A DNA stretch of 64,000 nt from Rhizobium rhizogenes NBRC 13257 (GTDB taxonomy: Bacteria; Pseudomonadota; Alphaproteobacteria; Rhizobiales; Rhizobiaceae), in NCBI RefSeq assembly GCF_000696095.1, contig NZ_BAYX01000001.1, forward strand, positions 186,001-250,000, given 5' to 3'. This document shows positions 41,921 to 49,249 of the stretch, piece after piece (positions within the stretch are counted from its first letter, which is position 1; each line of letters opens with the position of its first letter). The position numbers and the translations under genes were made by a program. Below the pieces are notes generated by a model. The model was not told the DNA's origin and ran no database searches. It saw nothing but the letters and a program-made list of their open reading frames with translations.

Positions 41921-42391
41921 ATGGCGGACAGTTCCGGACACAATTCTTCAGATTTGTCGCTTGATCGCGAGTTCTTCGATCTGCTTGTTGGAAGTTACGC
42001 TCGCATTGTCGGGATGGCGCTTGTCGATCAAGAGTACGGGCCGGAATGGCTCTATCAGGATGCTCCGTTCGTGGTCGTGGCGCATAACACGGATCCTGAT
42101 CCGCGGTTTGTCTATGCGAATAGAGCCGGCCAGGCTTGTTTCGAATATCCGTGGGATGAATTTGTGACACTGCCGTCGCGTCTGTCTGCGGAGCTTCCCA
42201 ATCGGGCGGAGCGTCAGCAATTGCTGGATGCGGTTACACGCAACGGCTTTATTGCCGATTATCGTGGGCTGCGGATTGCAAAGTCGGGTCGTCGCTTCTG
42301 GATTGAGGATGGCATCGTCTGGCAGCTCATCGACCGGGATGGACATCGGCGAGGGCAGGCAGCGACGTTCTCGAGATGGAGAGACGCCTAA
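41921..42391 (+). CDS. MEKHLA-domain protein
   Basis: 156 residues. The MEKHLA (PAS-like) domain covers nearly everything: FDLLVGSYARIVG, APFVVVAHNTDPDPRFVYANRAGQACFEYPWDEFVTLPSRLSAE (with turns) and a C-terminal GIVWQLIDRDG. In plants this domain sits at the end of HD-ZIP III factors; bacterial single-domain proteins probably bind a ligand or redox cue, but function is not established. It lies between the tRNA and the first prophage-like gene. Confidence 0.85.
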   Translation: MADSSGHNSSDLSLDREFFDLLVGSYARIVGMALVDQEYGPEWLYQDAPFVVVAHNTDPDPRFVYANRAGQACFEYPWDEFVTLPSRLSAELPNRAERQQLLDAVTRNGFIADYRGLRIAKSGRRFWIEDGIVWQLIDRDGHRRGQAATFSRWRDA

Positions 42392-42404
42392 GCCGGCGTG
42401 AATG

Positions 42405-42791
42405 TCACGCCACCGGCTCCAATACCTCTTCCCGTTTGATCTTATGAAACATGTCGTTATCCGTCTCCATGGACTGTTCGTATTCATAGGCGAACAGTTC
42501 GGCAGCGTGACGGCCGGGGAGAGTTTGGTCATTTTCGATCACGGCGGCGATGCGTTGGAACAGCTCGGCCTCGAAGGTGCCTGTCTTTGCAACCGGACTT
42601 GGTCGCGCTAACCGGGCTCCACCATCCAATCGGATCGCCGAAACGTAAAACTCGCCGTCATAGCCGTCACCGGCCGATGTCAATTCGGCACGGCCATAGA
42701 GGAGCAGGCCTGATTCCCAGCGATCGCAGAGATTGATAGTGAGCTCGTCGAATGAGTATTCGCAGGAGAAGGCATGGTTGGGTGTCATCAT
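42405..42791 (-). CDS. Hypothetical protein, prophage left arm
   Basis: 128 residues from an ATG at 42791 that overlaps the previous gene's stop (ATGA). The text reads PNHAFSCEYSFDELTINLCDRWESGLLLYG and then KTGTFEAELFQRIAAVIEN, an amphipathic protein without known motif. The translational coupling with the upstream gene and codon use support that it is real. I do not recognise the family. It converges with the MEKHLA gene with 13 bp between stops. Confidence 0.55.
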   Translation of the reverse strand: MMTPNHAFSCEYSFDELTINLCDRWESGLLLYGRAELTSAGDGYDGEFYVSAIRLDGGARLARPSPVAKTGTFEAELFQRIAAVIENDQTLPGRHAAELFAYEYEQSMETDNDMFHKIKREEVLEPVA

Positions 42792-43225
42792 GCTGCCATC
42801 CGTGTTGCCGATGCGGATGATTGAGCGGTCAGGAGATCTATTTCTTCCAGGAGTGCTGTCCGATCCTTCGCGATCGACATTCCGAATGGTCGGGCATCGA
42901 TGCGCAGCAATTCCAGCTTCAAGCCTGTCAGTCGCTCGGCACGATGCTGATCTTCGGTCTTGGTCGCGTCGGTTGCCTGCTGCCGCGCCCAGATCCAGGC
43001 CGTCGCCAGAGAGTGGGCGAACCATCTGCGCCTGCCGGCTGCCGTTAGTGGCCGGCGTAGCCGCGTATCGCGGTGGTAGAGTGTCCAGGCATGATCATGA
43101 CGTCTGACTTCGCTGGCATGAAGCACGCACCCTTCGTTTGCGTGCCCATCTGAGACACGACATTCATATTCGCTCGATCTCCGATCCGGTTTCGCAGACT
43201 TCATGCAAGATTTTGAAACTTGCAT
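42788..43225 (-). CDS. Hypothetical protein, prophage left arm
   Basis: 145 residues from ATG 43225, with other in-frame ATGs at 43273 and 43204; none has a strong RBS. Arg-rich and basic in the middle (DTRLRRPLTAAGRRRWFAHSLATAWIWARQ in blocks), with a Leu-rich C-terminal helix. It is coupled by a 4-bp overlap to the next gene. It may be a small DNA-binding or regulatory protein, but no family is recognised. Upstream about 205 bp are empty before the repressor's 3' end. Confidence 0.5.
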   Translation of the reverse strand: MQVSKSCMKSAKPDRRSSEYECRVSDGHANEGCVLHASEVRRHDHAWTLYHRDTRLRRPLTAAGRRRWFAHSLATAWIWARQQATDATKTEDQHRAERLTGLKLELLRIDARPFGMSIAKDRTALLEEIDLLTAQSSASATRMAA

Positions 43226-43430
43226 GGGCTCATTCCGTCTCGGGCGATTGGCTCGCGAAAAGAAAGATGTCACGCGACATGATCTATGTCAGCATAATTC
43301 GTGTTTATTGACTGCAGTATGGGCACGATTGATGTTTGTTGGTTTCAGCATTGAATGTCTTGTCCCGTACGGGCGTGACAAGCTTGCCGAGATGGGTGAC
43401 TTTGACTTAGGGGGTGAGGGCAGCCCGCCC

Positions 43431-44219
43431 CTACTTCCGCGCGATATGTCCGCAGATGCGCCCGATGATCGTTAGCCGCTCCAGCTCCACCGTAAAGGTT
43501 TCCAGTGCCGGGTTGTCGGAGATGATCTTGATCTGGCTGGGTTGGGTGAACGGGATGCGCTGAAGGCGTTTGATCTGTGGCTCGGAATAGCCGTCGCTGA
43601 TAGCGTAGACTGTATCCGTCACCATCAGGTTCTGCGAGAGATCGACGATGACGCGGTCACCGGGCATGTAGGTGGGCTGCATCGAATCGCCAATCACTTC
43701 CATGATGATGGTGTGATTCGGCGAGGCCTTTGCTTCATTGCGCAGGTAACCCACGGGAATCACCCATTCCGCAATGATCTTGTGGCCGGCGACATTGCCG
43801 GCCCCGACGGGCAGATTGATGACTTCGCCGACAATGCCGCTGCCTGCGCCGAGCTTGACATCCACCTCCGGCGTCGCGCCCTCAATCTTCGATTGCCAGT
43901 GCTCCCGGCTGTAGCTGACGTTCTCGCCGTCTTCGGCAAAACCTTCATTATATTGTTCATCGGGGTCGAAGGAGGTGACCATGCGTGGCCCTGGCCGCTC
44001 TACCTTGCGTGGGCCTTCGCCAGTCAGAAGATAGCCGGCGGTAGTGCCGAACTTCTTGGCATAGCGATCGGCGATTTCGGGACCGAATTCGTTCTGTCCG
44101 TTTTCGTGCGCGCGATAGGTGGACAAGCTGACACCTAGCGCCTCCGCCGCTTTCGTTGCCGAGGAGTAATTTGCGGCTTCGCGCGCCGCCTTCAGTCGTT
44201 CGCCCATGGATTTCTGCAT
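43431..44219 (-). CDS. Prophage CI/LexA-like repressor (XRE HTH + S24 peptidase)
   Basis: 262 residues. An N-terminal XRE-type HTH (GERLKAAREAANYSSATKAAEALGVSLSTYRAHENGQNEFG in blocks) is joined to a C-terminal S24 domain with catalytic Ser in VIGDSMQPTYMPGDRVIVDL and the Lys in the PQIKRLQRI region. Such repressors keep a prophage silent and cleave themselves on RecA activation. The ATG at 44219 lacks a clear RBS; MGERLK at 44207 is an alternative start. The divergent region with two palindromes lies immediately upstream. Confidence 0.9.
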   Translation of the reverse strand: MQKSMGERLKAAREAANYSSATKAAEALGVSLSTYRAHENGQNEFGPEIADRYAKKFGTTAGYLLTGEGPRKVERPGPRMVTSFDPDEQYNEGFAEDGENVSYSREHWQSKIEGATPEVDVKLGAGSGIVGEVINLPVGAGNVAGHKIIAEWVIPVGYLRNEAKASPNHTIIMEVIGDSMQPTYMPGDRVIVDLSQNLMVTDTVYAISDGYSEPQIKRLQRIPFTQPSQIKIISDNPALETFTVELERLTIIGRICGHIARK

Positions 44220-44242
44220 GACCAGACACTCGCAAAATAATT

Positions 44243-44290
44243 AACATAAATCATGTTGACATCGACATTAATAACAACATAATTTGTGTC
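44243..44290. promoter_or_regulatory. Divergent operator-promoter switch of the prophage
   Basis: Rightward promoter: TTGACA at 44256-44261, 16-bp spacer, CATAAT at 44278-44283. Operator-like sites: AACAT-N5-ATGTT at 44243-44257, overlapping the -35, and a weaker AACAT-N5-GTGTC at 44276-44290, over the -10. Centres are 33 bp apart, about three helical turns. Repressor dimers bound here could block the rightward early genes and control the repressor's own leftward promoter. Motif roles are inferred from place and symmetry. Confidence 0.65.
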
Positions 44291-44377
44291 TATCAAGATG
44301 CCTGCGGAGAAAATCGCCGCAAGGCTGACGTGCTGGGGCGGGTGCCGCCCCGCAATAGTGGTTTTGGGAGCGGTCGC

Positions 44378-44584
44378 ATGGTCTCGATCAGGAAAGGCAG
44401 AAGGCTGGGTTCCGGCCCATTGTATTTCGATTTTTTCTGGGGATGCCCAGGCTGCAGGCGGGCTTTGTCGATTGCCGAGGTGATCGAGCGGCATTGCGAA
44501 TCCTGCGAGGAGCATGTCGAGCCGGTGGAAATGTCCGATCGCAGTTTGCCCGGTTGCCAACAGGGTGCGGAGACAATCGCATGA
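44378..44584 (+). CDS. Small zinc-ribbon protein, prophage early region
   Basis: 68 residues with CPGC (23-26) and CESC (40-43) spaced to form a zinc ribbon. GGGAGCGGTCGC precedes ATG 44378; an in-frame ATG 48 bp earlier is less supported. It ends in an ATGA overlap with the next gene. It is the first gene right of the repressor-controlled promoter. Similar mini-proteins are common in rhizobial prophages; no function is known. Confidence 0.65.
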   Translation: MVSIRKGRRLGSGPLYFDFFWGCPGCRRALSIAEVIERHCESCEEHVEPVEMSDRSLPGCQQGAETIA

Positions 44585-44778
44585 GTGAGATCGTTCAGGG
44601 TTTTCTTGCGTGCATCGGGGCGGCGCTGTTTTTCGTCTGTGTGCTTGCGGCTGTGGCGCCGATCATATCGTCGCCGAGACATGCAGGCGAGGGCGGCGAC
44701 GTCAGCGGTGCGCCGGAGGGTGATCAGGTTCATTTACGGACGGCTGAGGATGTTTCTCAGCGCGGAGCGAGCCTGTGA
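44581..44778 (+). CDS. Small membrane protein, prophage early region
   Basis: 65 residues with one N-terminal transmembrane helix (FLACIGAALFFVCVLAAVAPII). The ATG overlaps the stop of the zinc-ribbon gene (ATGA), indicating translational coupling. The hydrophilic tail has no recognised motif. A different frame starting at 44585 is also open, but it lacks coupling. Confidence 0.55.
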   Translation: MSEIVQGFLACIGAALFFVCVLAAVAPIISSPRHAGEGGDVSGAPEGDQVHLRTAEDVSQRGASL

Positions 44779-44876
44779 CGGGGTCACTGCCATAGCGCGG
44801 CCACTGCTGCCAAGCAGCTGAATTGCTACAAAAGTCAATCCAAATAACCGGCCGGGGGCGGCCAGAGGAGGTTTCT

Positions 44877-45161
44877 ATGAATGAATTTCAGATCGGAACG
44901 GAAGCGGTCGCCGGTGGTCATCTCGGCTGGATCCGTAAGGTTCACCGGGCCGCCAACGAGGTCCTGAAGGACAACCGCGGCGAACCGATCGTCTTTCTGA
45001 CCGAGGATGCAGCCAAGGCGGCCGCCGGCGAAGCGATCATTGCCTACCTCAACACGCCAATGCTGCGTGATGGGGCGAGGGTAGAGAGAATGTCGAAGGC
45101 GGAAGCCCTGTTCAAGTCGAGGCGTCCCTCTGCTGAAGCCCAAAACGGGAAGGTCGCATGA
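44877..45161 (+). CDS. Hypothetical phage-type protein
   Basis: 94 residues with AGAGGAGGTTTCT as a strong RBS before ATG 44877. The sequence begins MNEFQIGTEAVAGGHLGWIRKV and contains DNRGEPIVFLTEDAAKAAAGEAIIAYL; the composition suggests an alpha/beta fold. It is typical of small early genes between the repressor and terminase of rhizobial prophages. I do not recognise a family. Confidence 0.6.
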   Translation: MNEFQIGTEAVAGGHLGWIRKVHRAANEVLKDNRGEPIVFLTEDAAKAAAGEAIIAYLNTPMLRDGARVERMSKAEALFKSRRPSAEAQNGKVA

Positions 45162-45219
45162 TCGAACCGATGCCACTGACTGCTTTGAATTTTCCTTGTT
45201 GAAGGGAGGGAATGCGCCC

Positions 45220-45636
45220 ATGACCAAAGGCAGGCTCGACACTCTTCTTGACGGCCTCGGCATCAAGCTGGTTCCGGTCCATCGCCGCCGCGCACCAGCG
45301 CAAAGCCATGCGCGTGGCACCATGCAGGAAATCCGGGGGCAACATGGCGACGGTCATCTCGTCTTTGTCCTGCGCTGCATTCGCCAGACCGGCAACAATC
45401 GCGATGCACTCTGGTCGGACACGATCGGCGCGGTCTCCGATATCCTTGTGCAGCGCCAGGATTGGGCATTGCAGCGGCCCGGCGATCTGCTGTCCGCCTT
45501 TGACGATATTGCGCTTGGGGTGTTGCGGACGGACGCCGTGGCGCGGCGGCCCTGGCCGGTGCGCGCGACGCTTCGGATTTTGATCTATCGGGAACTGGAG
45601 AGACGACTTGATGTACCAGAACGCCTTGCAGTTTAA
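45220..45636 (+). CDS. Hypothetical prophage protein
   Basis: 138 residues starting MTKGRLDTLLDGLGIKLVPVHRRR, with a mostly helical C-terminal half (WALQRPGDLLSAFDDIALGVL). The RBS GGGAGGG is somewhat far from the ATG. It overlaps the next gene by 26 bp in another frame, suggesting coupling. A short product of DNA replication or regulation is possible, but nothing in the sequence proves it. Confidence 0.55.
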   Translation: MTKGRLDTLLDGLGIKLVPVHRRRAPAQSHARGTMQEIRGQHGDGHLVFVLRCIRQTGNNRDALWSDTIGAVSDILVQRQDWALQRPGDLLSAFDDIALGVLRTDAVARRPWPVRATLRILIYRELERRLDVPERLAV

Positions 45637-46276
45637 CGATCTTTCTCAACATGCGGCCGAGGTTGCGGATCTTAGCCTGATCGTTCGCGCTCGTTTCGTC
45701 GAGGCCGCCGACACGATGGTTCATCTCGACGTGCGAGGCGTGCGCCCGGATCGGATGCGTAGTCTTTGGCCGGATGTTCTTCCTGAGCCGGGGGACCATG
45801 CGGATATTCGTGTCCGCTATCGCCCGAGCGCGGCGGCTATCAGCCGTGCGGAGGAGGTGCTGCAGGGCTGGTTGTTGACCCATGTCCGGCACGAGGAACG
45901 CCGTATCCTGCTGTCCCGATGGTCGGTTTGCCTCGCCGCGCCATATATTGCCGGCTCCTTCCGCGAGTTCTGCGCAAAGACAGGGCGGGTGCGGCGAACG
46001 GCGGAACGGTGGATTCAGGCAGAGTTTCAGGCCGTGGCCAAGACTTTGCTCGCGGTTTCGCCCGCATTGCAGGAACCCGATTGGTCACGCGTAGCGCCGA
46101 TGATGCCGAATTCGGCCGGAAGCCTAGAGCGGGCGAAGATGCCTGCTGCGAAGCACGAGACATACTGGTTGCCGGATGATGCAAAGCCGGTGTTCGATGC
46201 GGCCAGTCCGGAGCTGGCGGCACTGGCGAAACGCTTGGAGCGAGAAAACAGGCGACGCGCAAAGATGAAAGCCTAA
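45611..46276 (+). CDS. DUF6362-like phage protein
   Basis: 221 residues from ATG 45611 (GGAGAGACGACTTG upstream; a TTG lies directly before it). Blocks include VEAADTMVHLDVRGVRPDRMRSLWPD and then REFCAKTGRVRRTAERWIQAEFQAVAK, the second resembling a helix-turn-helix. This combination is found in proteins named DUF6362 in rhizobial phages, which often precede the terminase genes. A role in transcription of late genes would fit the position (inference). A terminator closes the operon. Confidence 0.6.
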   Translation: MYQNALQFNDLSQHAAEVADLSLIVRARFVEAADTMVHLDVRGVRPDRMRSLWPDVLPEPGDHADIRVRYRPSAAAISRAEEVLQGWLLTHVRHEERRILLSRWSVCLAAPYIAGSFREFCAKTGRVRRTAERWIQAEFQAVAKTLLAVSPALQEPDWSRVAPMMPNSAGSLERAKMPAAKHETYWLPDDAKPVFDAASPELAALAKRLERENRRRAKMKA

Positions 46277-46288
46277 CTCGTAAGAATG

Positions 46289-46314
46289 GCCCTGGTTCGA
46301 ACCCAGGGCTTTTT
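46289..46314 (+). terminator. Terminator of the prophage early operon
   Basis: Stem GCCCTGG (46289-46295) / CCAGGGC (46303-46309), loop TTCGAAC, followed by TTTTT. It lies 12 bp after the DUF6362-like gene and directly before the 3' end of the convergent methyltransferase. Confidence 0.8.
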
Positions 46315-46316
46315 CG

Positions 46317-47120
46317 TTAAGGCAAGCCCCTATCGTCTTGGTCTTGTCGCGGCGGTTTTTTCTGAAACGCAAACACTCCGCCTGGCTTTGAGCTTCCTGC
46401 TGTGTCACCAAAGTCCGTCACGGCATATTCCGCTAGCAAGCGCAGCCGCGAATGCGGCAGGTGGGCGCGCCACGGATCTCCGATCAGAATGTCGATGCCT
46501 CGCTCCAGGCAACGGTCGAGAAAGATCGTTACGCGCTCGGCAAGTACCGCTTCATAGAAGAGATCGCCGACACAGACGATATCCGTGGCAGGTGGCTCGC
46601 CGGTTGTCAGATCGGCAAGGACAGGTAGAATTGCCACTCTGTTGAGAGCGGCATTCAACTCTATGGCAGCGATGGCATAAGGATCGACGTCGGCTGCGAT
46701 CACCTTGATTGCCCCCGCCTTTGCGGCGGCAATGCCGACAATGCCGGAGCCGGCACCGAGATCGAGCACACGGCGGCCGGCGACGACATCAGGTCGGTCG
46801 AGAATATACCGCGCCAGCACCAGACCTCCACCCCAATAATGTGCCCAATAGGGTGAGCCGAATGCCTCGTCCCGCTCGGCGAGCAGCCGTAGGCCGCTTT
46901 GAGGTCCGGCCTTGTGCAGGCGGATCTCAGGAATCGATGGAACCGGCAGAACGGGAAGATGGGCGGCAATGAAAGTCCGCACTGCGTCGATCGTGGCTAC
47001 GGCTTGCGCCACTTCCTCCGGTTTGTCGCCGCTGTCGATAGGCTCCCCTTCGCGCAGCGGTATCGTGCGGATATGGGAGAGATCCTGATTGGGTTGAGGT
47101 CCATCCTGTTTCTTGGTCAT
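46317..47120 (-). CDS. Class I SAM-dependent methyltransferase (PrmA/ETFB-lysine type)
   Basis: 267 residues from ATG 47120; the open frame goes on 96 bp without an RBS, and this start has no strong one either. The SAM-binding motif VLDLGAGSGIVGIAAAKAGA is clear, followed by IAADVDPYAIAAIELNAALN; the N-terminal SPYWAHYWGGGLVLARYIL matches ETFB-lysine/PrmA-like protein methyltransferases. It points against the phage genes on both sides, so it is either cargo ('moron') or a host gene left at an insertion joint. The target protein is unknown. Confidence 0.8.
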   Translation of the reverse strand: MTKKQDGPQPNQDLSHIRTIPLREGEPIDSGDKPEEVAQAVATIDAVRTFIAAHLPVLPVPSIPEIRLHKAGPQSGLRLLAERDEAFGSPYWAHYWGGGLVLARYILDRPDVVAGRRVLDLGAGSGIVGIAAAKAGAIKVIAADVDPYAIAAIELNAALNRVAILPVLADLTTGEPPATDIVCVGDLFYEAVLAERVTIFLDRCLERGIDILIGDPWRAHLPHSRLRLLAEYAVTDFGDTAGSSKPGGVFAFQKKPPRQDQDDRGLP

Positions 47121-47411
47121 TCGTTTGTCTGATGCTAACGCCGTTTCAACGGAAAAGGAGAGTATTCTTGTGCTGATCGTCGGATGAGAGAATGCAATAT
47201 TCCAATGTAATTTCAAATAATTATCTGGCTGTGGATCAAAGATTTCTCAATCCTTGCAGCCGTCTTCACGATCAAGGGTGTCGCCAACAGCGCCGAATTG
47301 GGGTACTCATTTATGCATGATGAGAACAGTTGCAGCGACGCACTGTTGACCGCAAGCGGCTCTCTTTCAGCCGCTTGTTTCCTTTCAACGTTCCATCGGA
47401 AATCACACAGC

Positions 47412-47759
47412 ATGTCCACAGCCGAGAAGCCCGTCGCGCCGCGCAAGCCGCGTGCCCGACGGCGCAAAACCGTGTCCGCCGGCGATACGCCGCTCGACTA
47501 TATGCTGAAAGTCATGCGCGACGATGAGGCGGATCAGAAACGACGGGATGAAATGGCGAAGATCGCCGCATCCTATGTTCACCAGAAGCCGAGTGAACGC
47601 CCGGGCAATGGAGCCAAAGGCGGACAAAGTTTTACGATCGACTTAACCAACGCCACGGATGAGCAGCTTGCGATACTCGAATCCCTCTTCGGTCCGCTTG
47701 CCGGGCCCGGCGGCGATGATGGCGGCGATCCGCGAGGAGAAAGCGAAGCGGAAGGCTGA
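47412..47759 (+). CDS. Putative small terminase subunit
   Basis: 115 residues, starting MSTAEKPVAPRKPRARRRKT (basic) and continuing DTPLDYMLKVMRDDEADQKRRDEMAKIAASYVHQKPS in blocks, a pattern common to the small proteins directly before TerL in rhizobial prophages. It overlaps the large terminase gene by about 44 bp. A DNA-recognition role in packaging is inferred from position. The RBS is weak (GGAAATC). Confidence 0.6.
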   Translation: MSTAEKPVAPRKPRARRRKTVSAGDTPLDYMLKVMRDDEADQKRRDEMAKIAASYVHQKPSERPGNGAKGGQSFTIDLTNATDEQLAILESLFGPLAGPGGDDGGDPRGESEAEG

Positions 47760-49200
47760 TGCCGAGCGGGTTGAGCTTGCCCGGCGGATTGCAGCGGATG
47801 CCGAGAGGATTCGGGAGCGATGTCAGCCGCTCGCCGGTTTCGTCCGCGAGGCCTGGCATGTGGTCGAGCCTTCTGTCGATTATGTTCATGGCTGGCACAT
47901 CGATGCCATCTGCCGACATCTCGAGGCGGTAACGTCAGGCGAGATCACGCGGCTGCTGATCAATGTGCCGCCGGGAACGATGAAGTCGCTTCTCTGTGGC
48001 GTCTTCTGGCCGGCCTGGGAATGGGGGCCGAGGAATAGGCCGGAGCTGCGTTATCTCGGCTCATCCTATTCGGAGCACTATGCCAAGCGTGACAACAGGC
48101 GCATGCGCGATCTCGTTGCCTCGGAATGGTATCAGACACTCTGGGGCGACCGGGTGAAGCTGACGCGATCGGGCGAAATGGCCTTTGCCAATACACGCAC
48201 CGGCTTTCGTCAGGGCGTGCCGTTTTCAAGACTGACGGGCGGGCGCGGTGATCGAGTGATCATCGACGACCCGCATTCGGTCGATGGTGCGGAATCCGAA
48301 GCGGAGCGTCTGTCGACCGTCCGCACTTTCCGAGAATCTGTGCCGACGCGGCTCAACGATCCGCAGCGTTCGGCGATCGTCGTCGTCATGCAGCGGCTGC
48401 ACGAGGCTGATGTCTCCGGCACGATCCTGGCGCTTGGGCTCGGCTACGAGCATCTGATGCTGCCGATGGAGTTCGAGCCTGAACGTTGTTGCCGGACATC
48501 GATCGGATTTACAGATCCCCGAACGGAAGAGGGCGAGTTGCTCTTTCCCGAGCGATTTCCGCGTGCCGTCGTGGAACGGGACAAGGTGCCGCTCGGTTCT
48601 TATGCCGTTGCTGGCCAGTTTCAACAGCGGCCATCGCCGCGCTCTGGTGGATTGTTCCAGCGTGGTGATTTCGAGATCGTCGATGCTGTTCCAGCGGGAG
48701 CCAAACGCTGCCGCGCCTGGGATTTCGCAGCGTCTAAAGCGCGTCCGGGCCGCCAGCCGGACTGGACAGTCGGCCTGCGTATGGCCGAAGCCGATGGCAT
48801 CTTCTTTGTCGAGACCATAGCTCGCGGTCGTTGGTCGCCGGCGGAGGTCGAACGCAATCTGAAGAACATGGCGACACAAGACGGGCCGATGGTGATGATC
48901 CGCATGCCACAGGATCCGGGCGCTGCAGGCAAGGCCGATGCCGCGACGAAGATCAAGCTGCTGGCCGGCTTTCCCATCAGGGTTTTGTCCGTTACCGGTG
49001 ACAAGGCGACCCGCGCCAAGCCGGCGTCTGCACAAGCGGAGGCGGGCAATGTCAAACTCGTGCGCGGCGATTGGAACGAGGTATTTCTCGATGAGATCTG
49101 CGCTTTCCCGAATGCGCAGTTTGACGACCAGGTGGATGCTTTTGCCGATGCGCTGAACGAGCTGGCGCTGGGCTCCTCCTTCAGCTTCAAGAATTTCTAG
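47716..49200 (+). CDS. Phage terminase large subunit
   Basis: 494 residues from ATG 47716 (a second ATG is 3 bp later). The ATPase has the Walker A-like INVPPGTMKSLLCGVFWPAW and Walker B VIIDDPHS; the C-terminal nuclease has AWDFAASK and the terminal acid DDQVDAFADALNEL. It appears intact. TerL translocates DNA into capsids. Overlap with the small subunit and 49 bp to the portal fit the usual packaging module. Confidence 0.9.
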   Translation: MMAAIREEKAKRKADAERVELARRIAADAERIRERCQPLAGFVREAWHVVEPSVDYVHGWHIDAICRHLEAVTSGEITRLLINVPPGTMKSLLCGVFWPAWEWGPRNRPELRYLGSSYSEHYAKRDNRRMRDLVASEWYQTLWGDRVKLTRSGEMAFANTRTGFRQGVPFSRLTGGRGDRVIIDDPHSVDGAESEAERLSTVRTFRESVPTRLNDPQRSAIVVVMQRLHEADVSGTILALGLGYEHLMLPMEFEPERCCRTSIGFTDPRTEEGELLFPERFPRAVVERDKVPLGSYAVAGQFQQRPSPRSGGLFQRGDFEIVDAVPAGAKRCRAWDFAASKARPGRQPDWTVGLRMAEADGIFFVETIARGRWSPAEVERNLKNMATQDGPMVMIRMPQDPGAAGKADAATKIKLLAGFPIRVLSVTGDKATRAKPASAQAEAGNVKLVRGDWNEVFLDEICAFPNAQFDDQVDAFADALNELALGSSFSFKNF

Positions 49201-49249
49201 GCCCTGCAGATACGGGTCTCTCCTTCACAGACATGCCAAAGGATAATCC

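Noticed and set aside
44585..44821. Alternative frame MRSFRVFLRASG overlapping the 65-residue membrane gene
   Set aside because: No RBS and no coupling; the frame starting at 44581 has the ATGA overlap and a membrane helix.
46289..46310. Possible partial tRNA T-arm (GGTTCGAACCC) as an attachment site
   Set aside because: It is a terminator stem with a T tail after a gene; the flanks do not extend the tRNA similarity.
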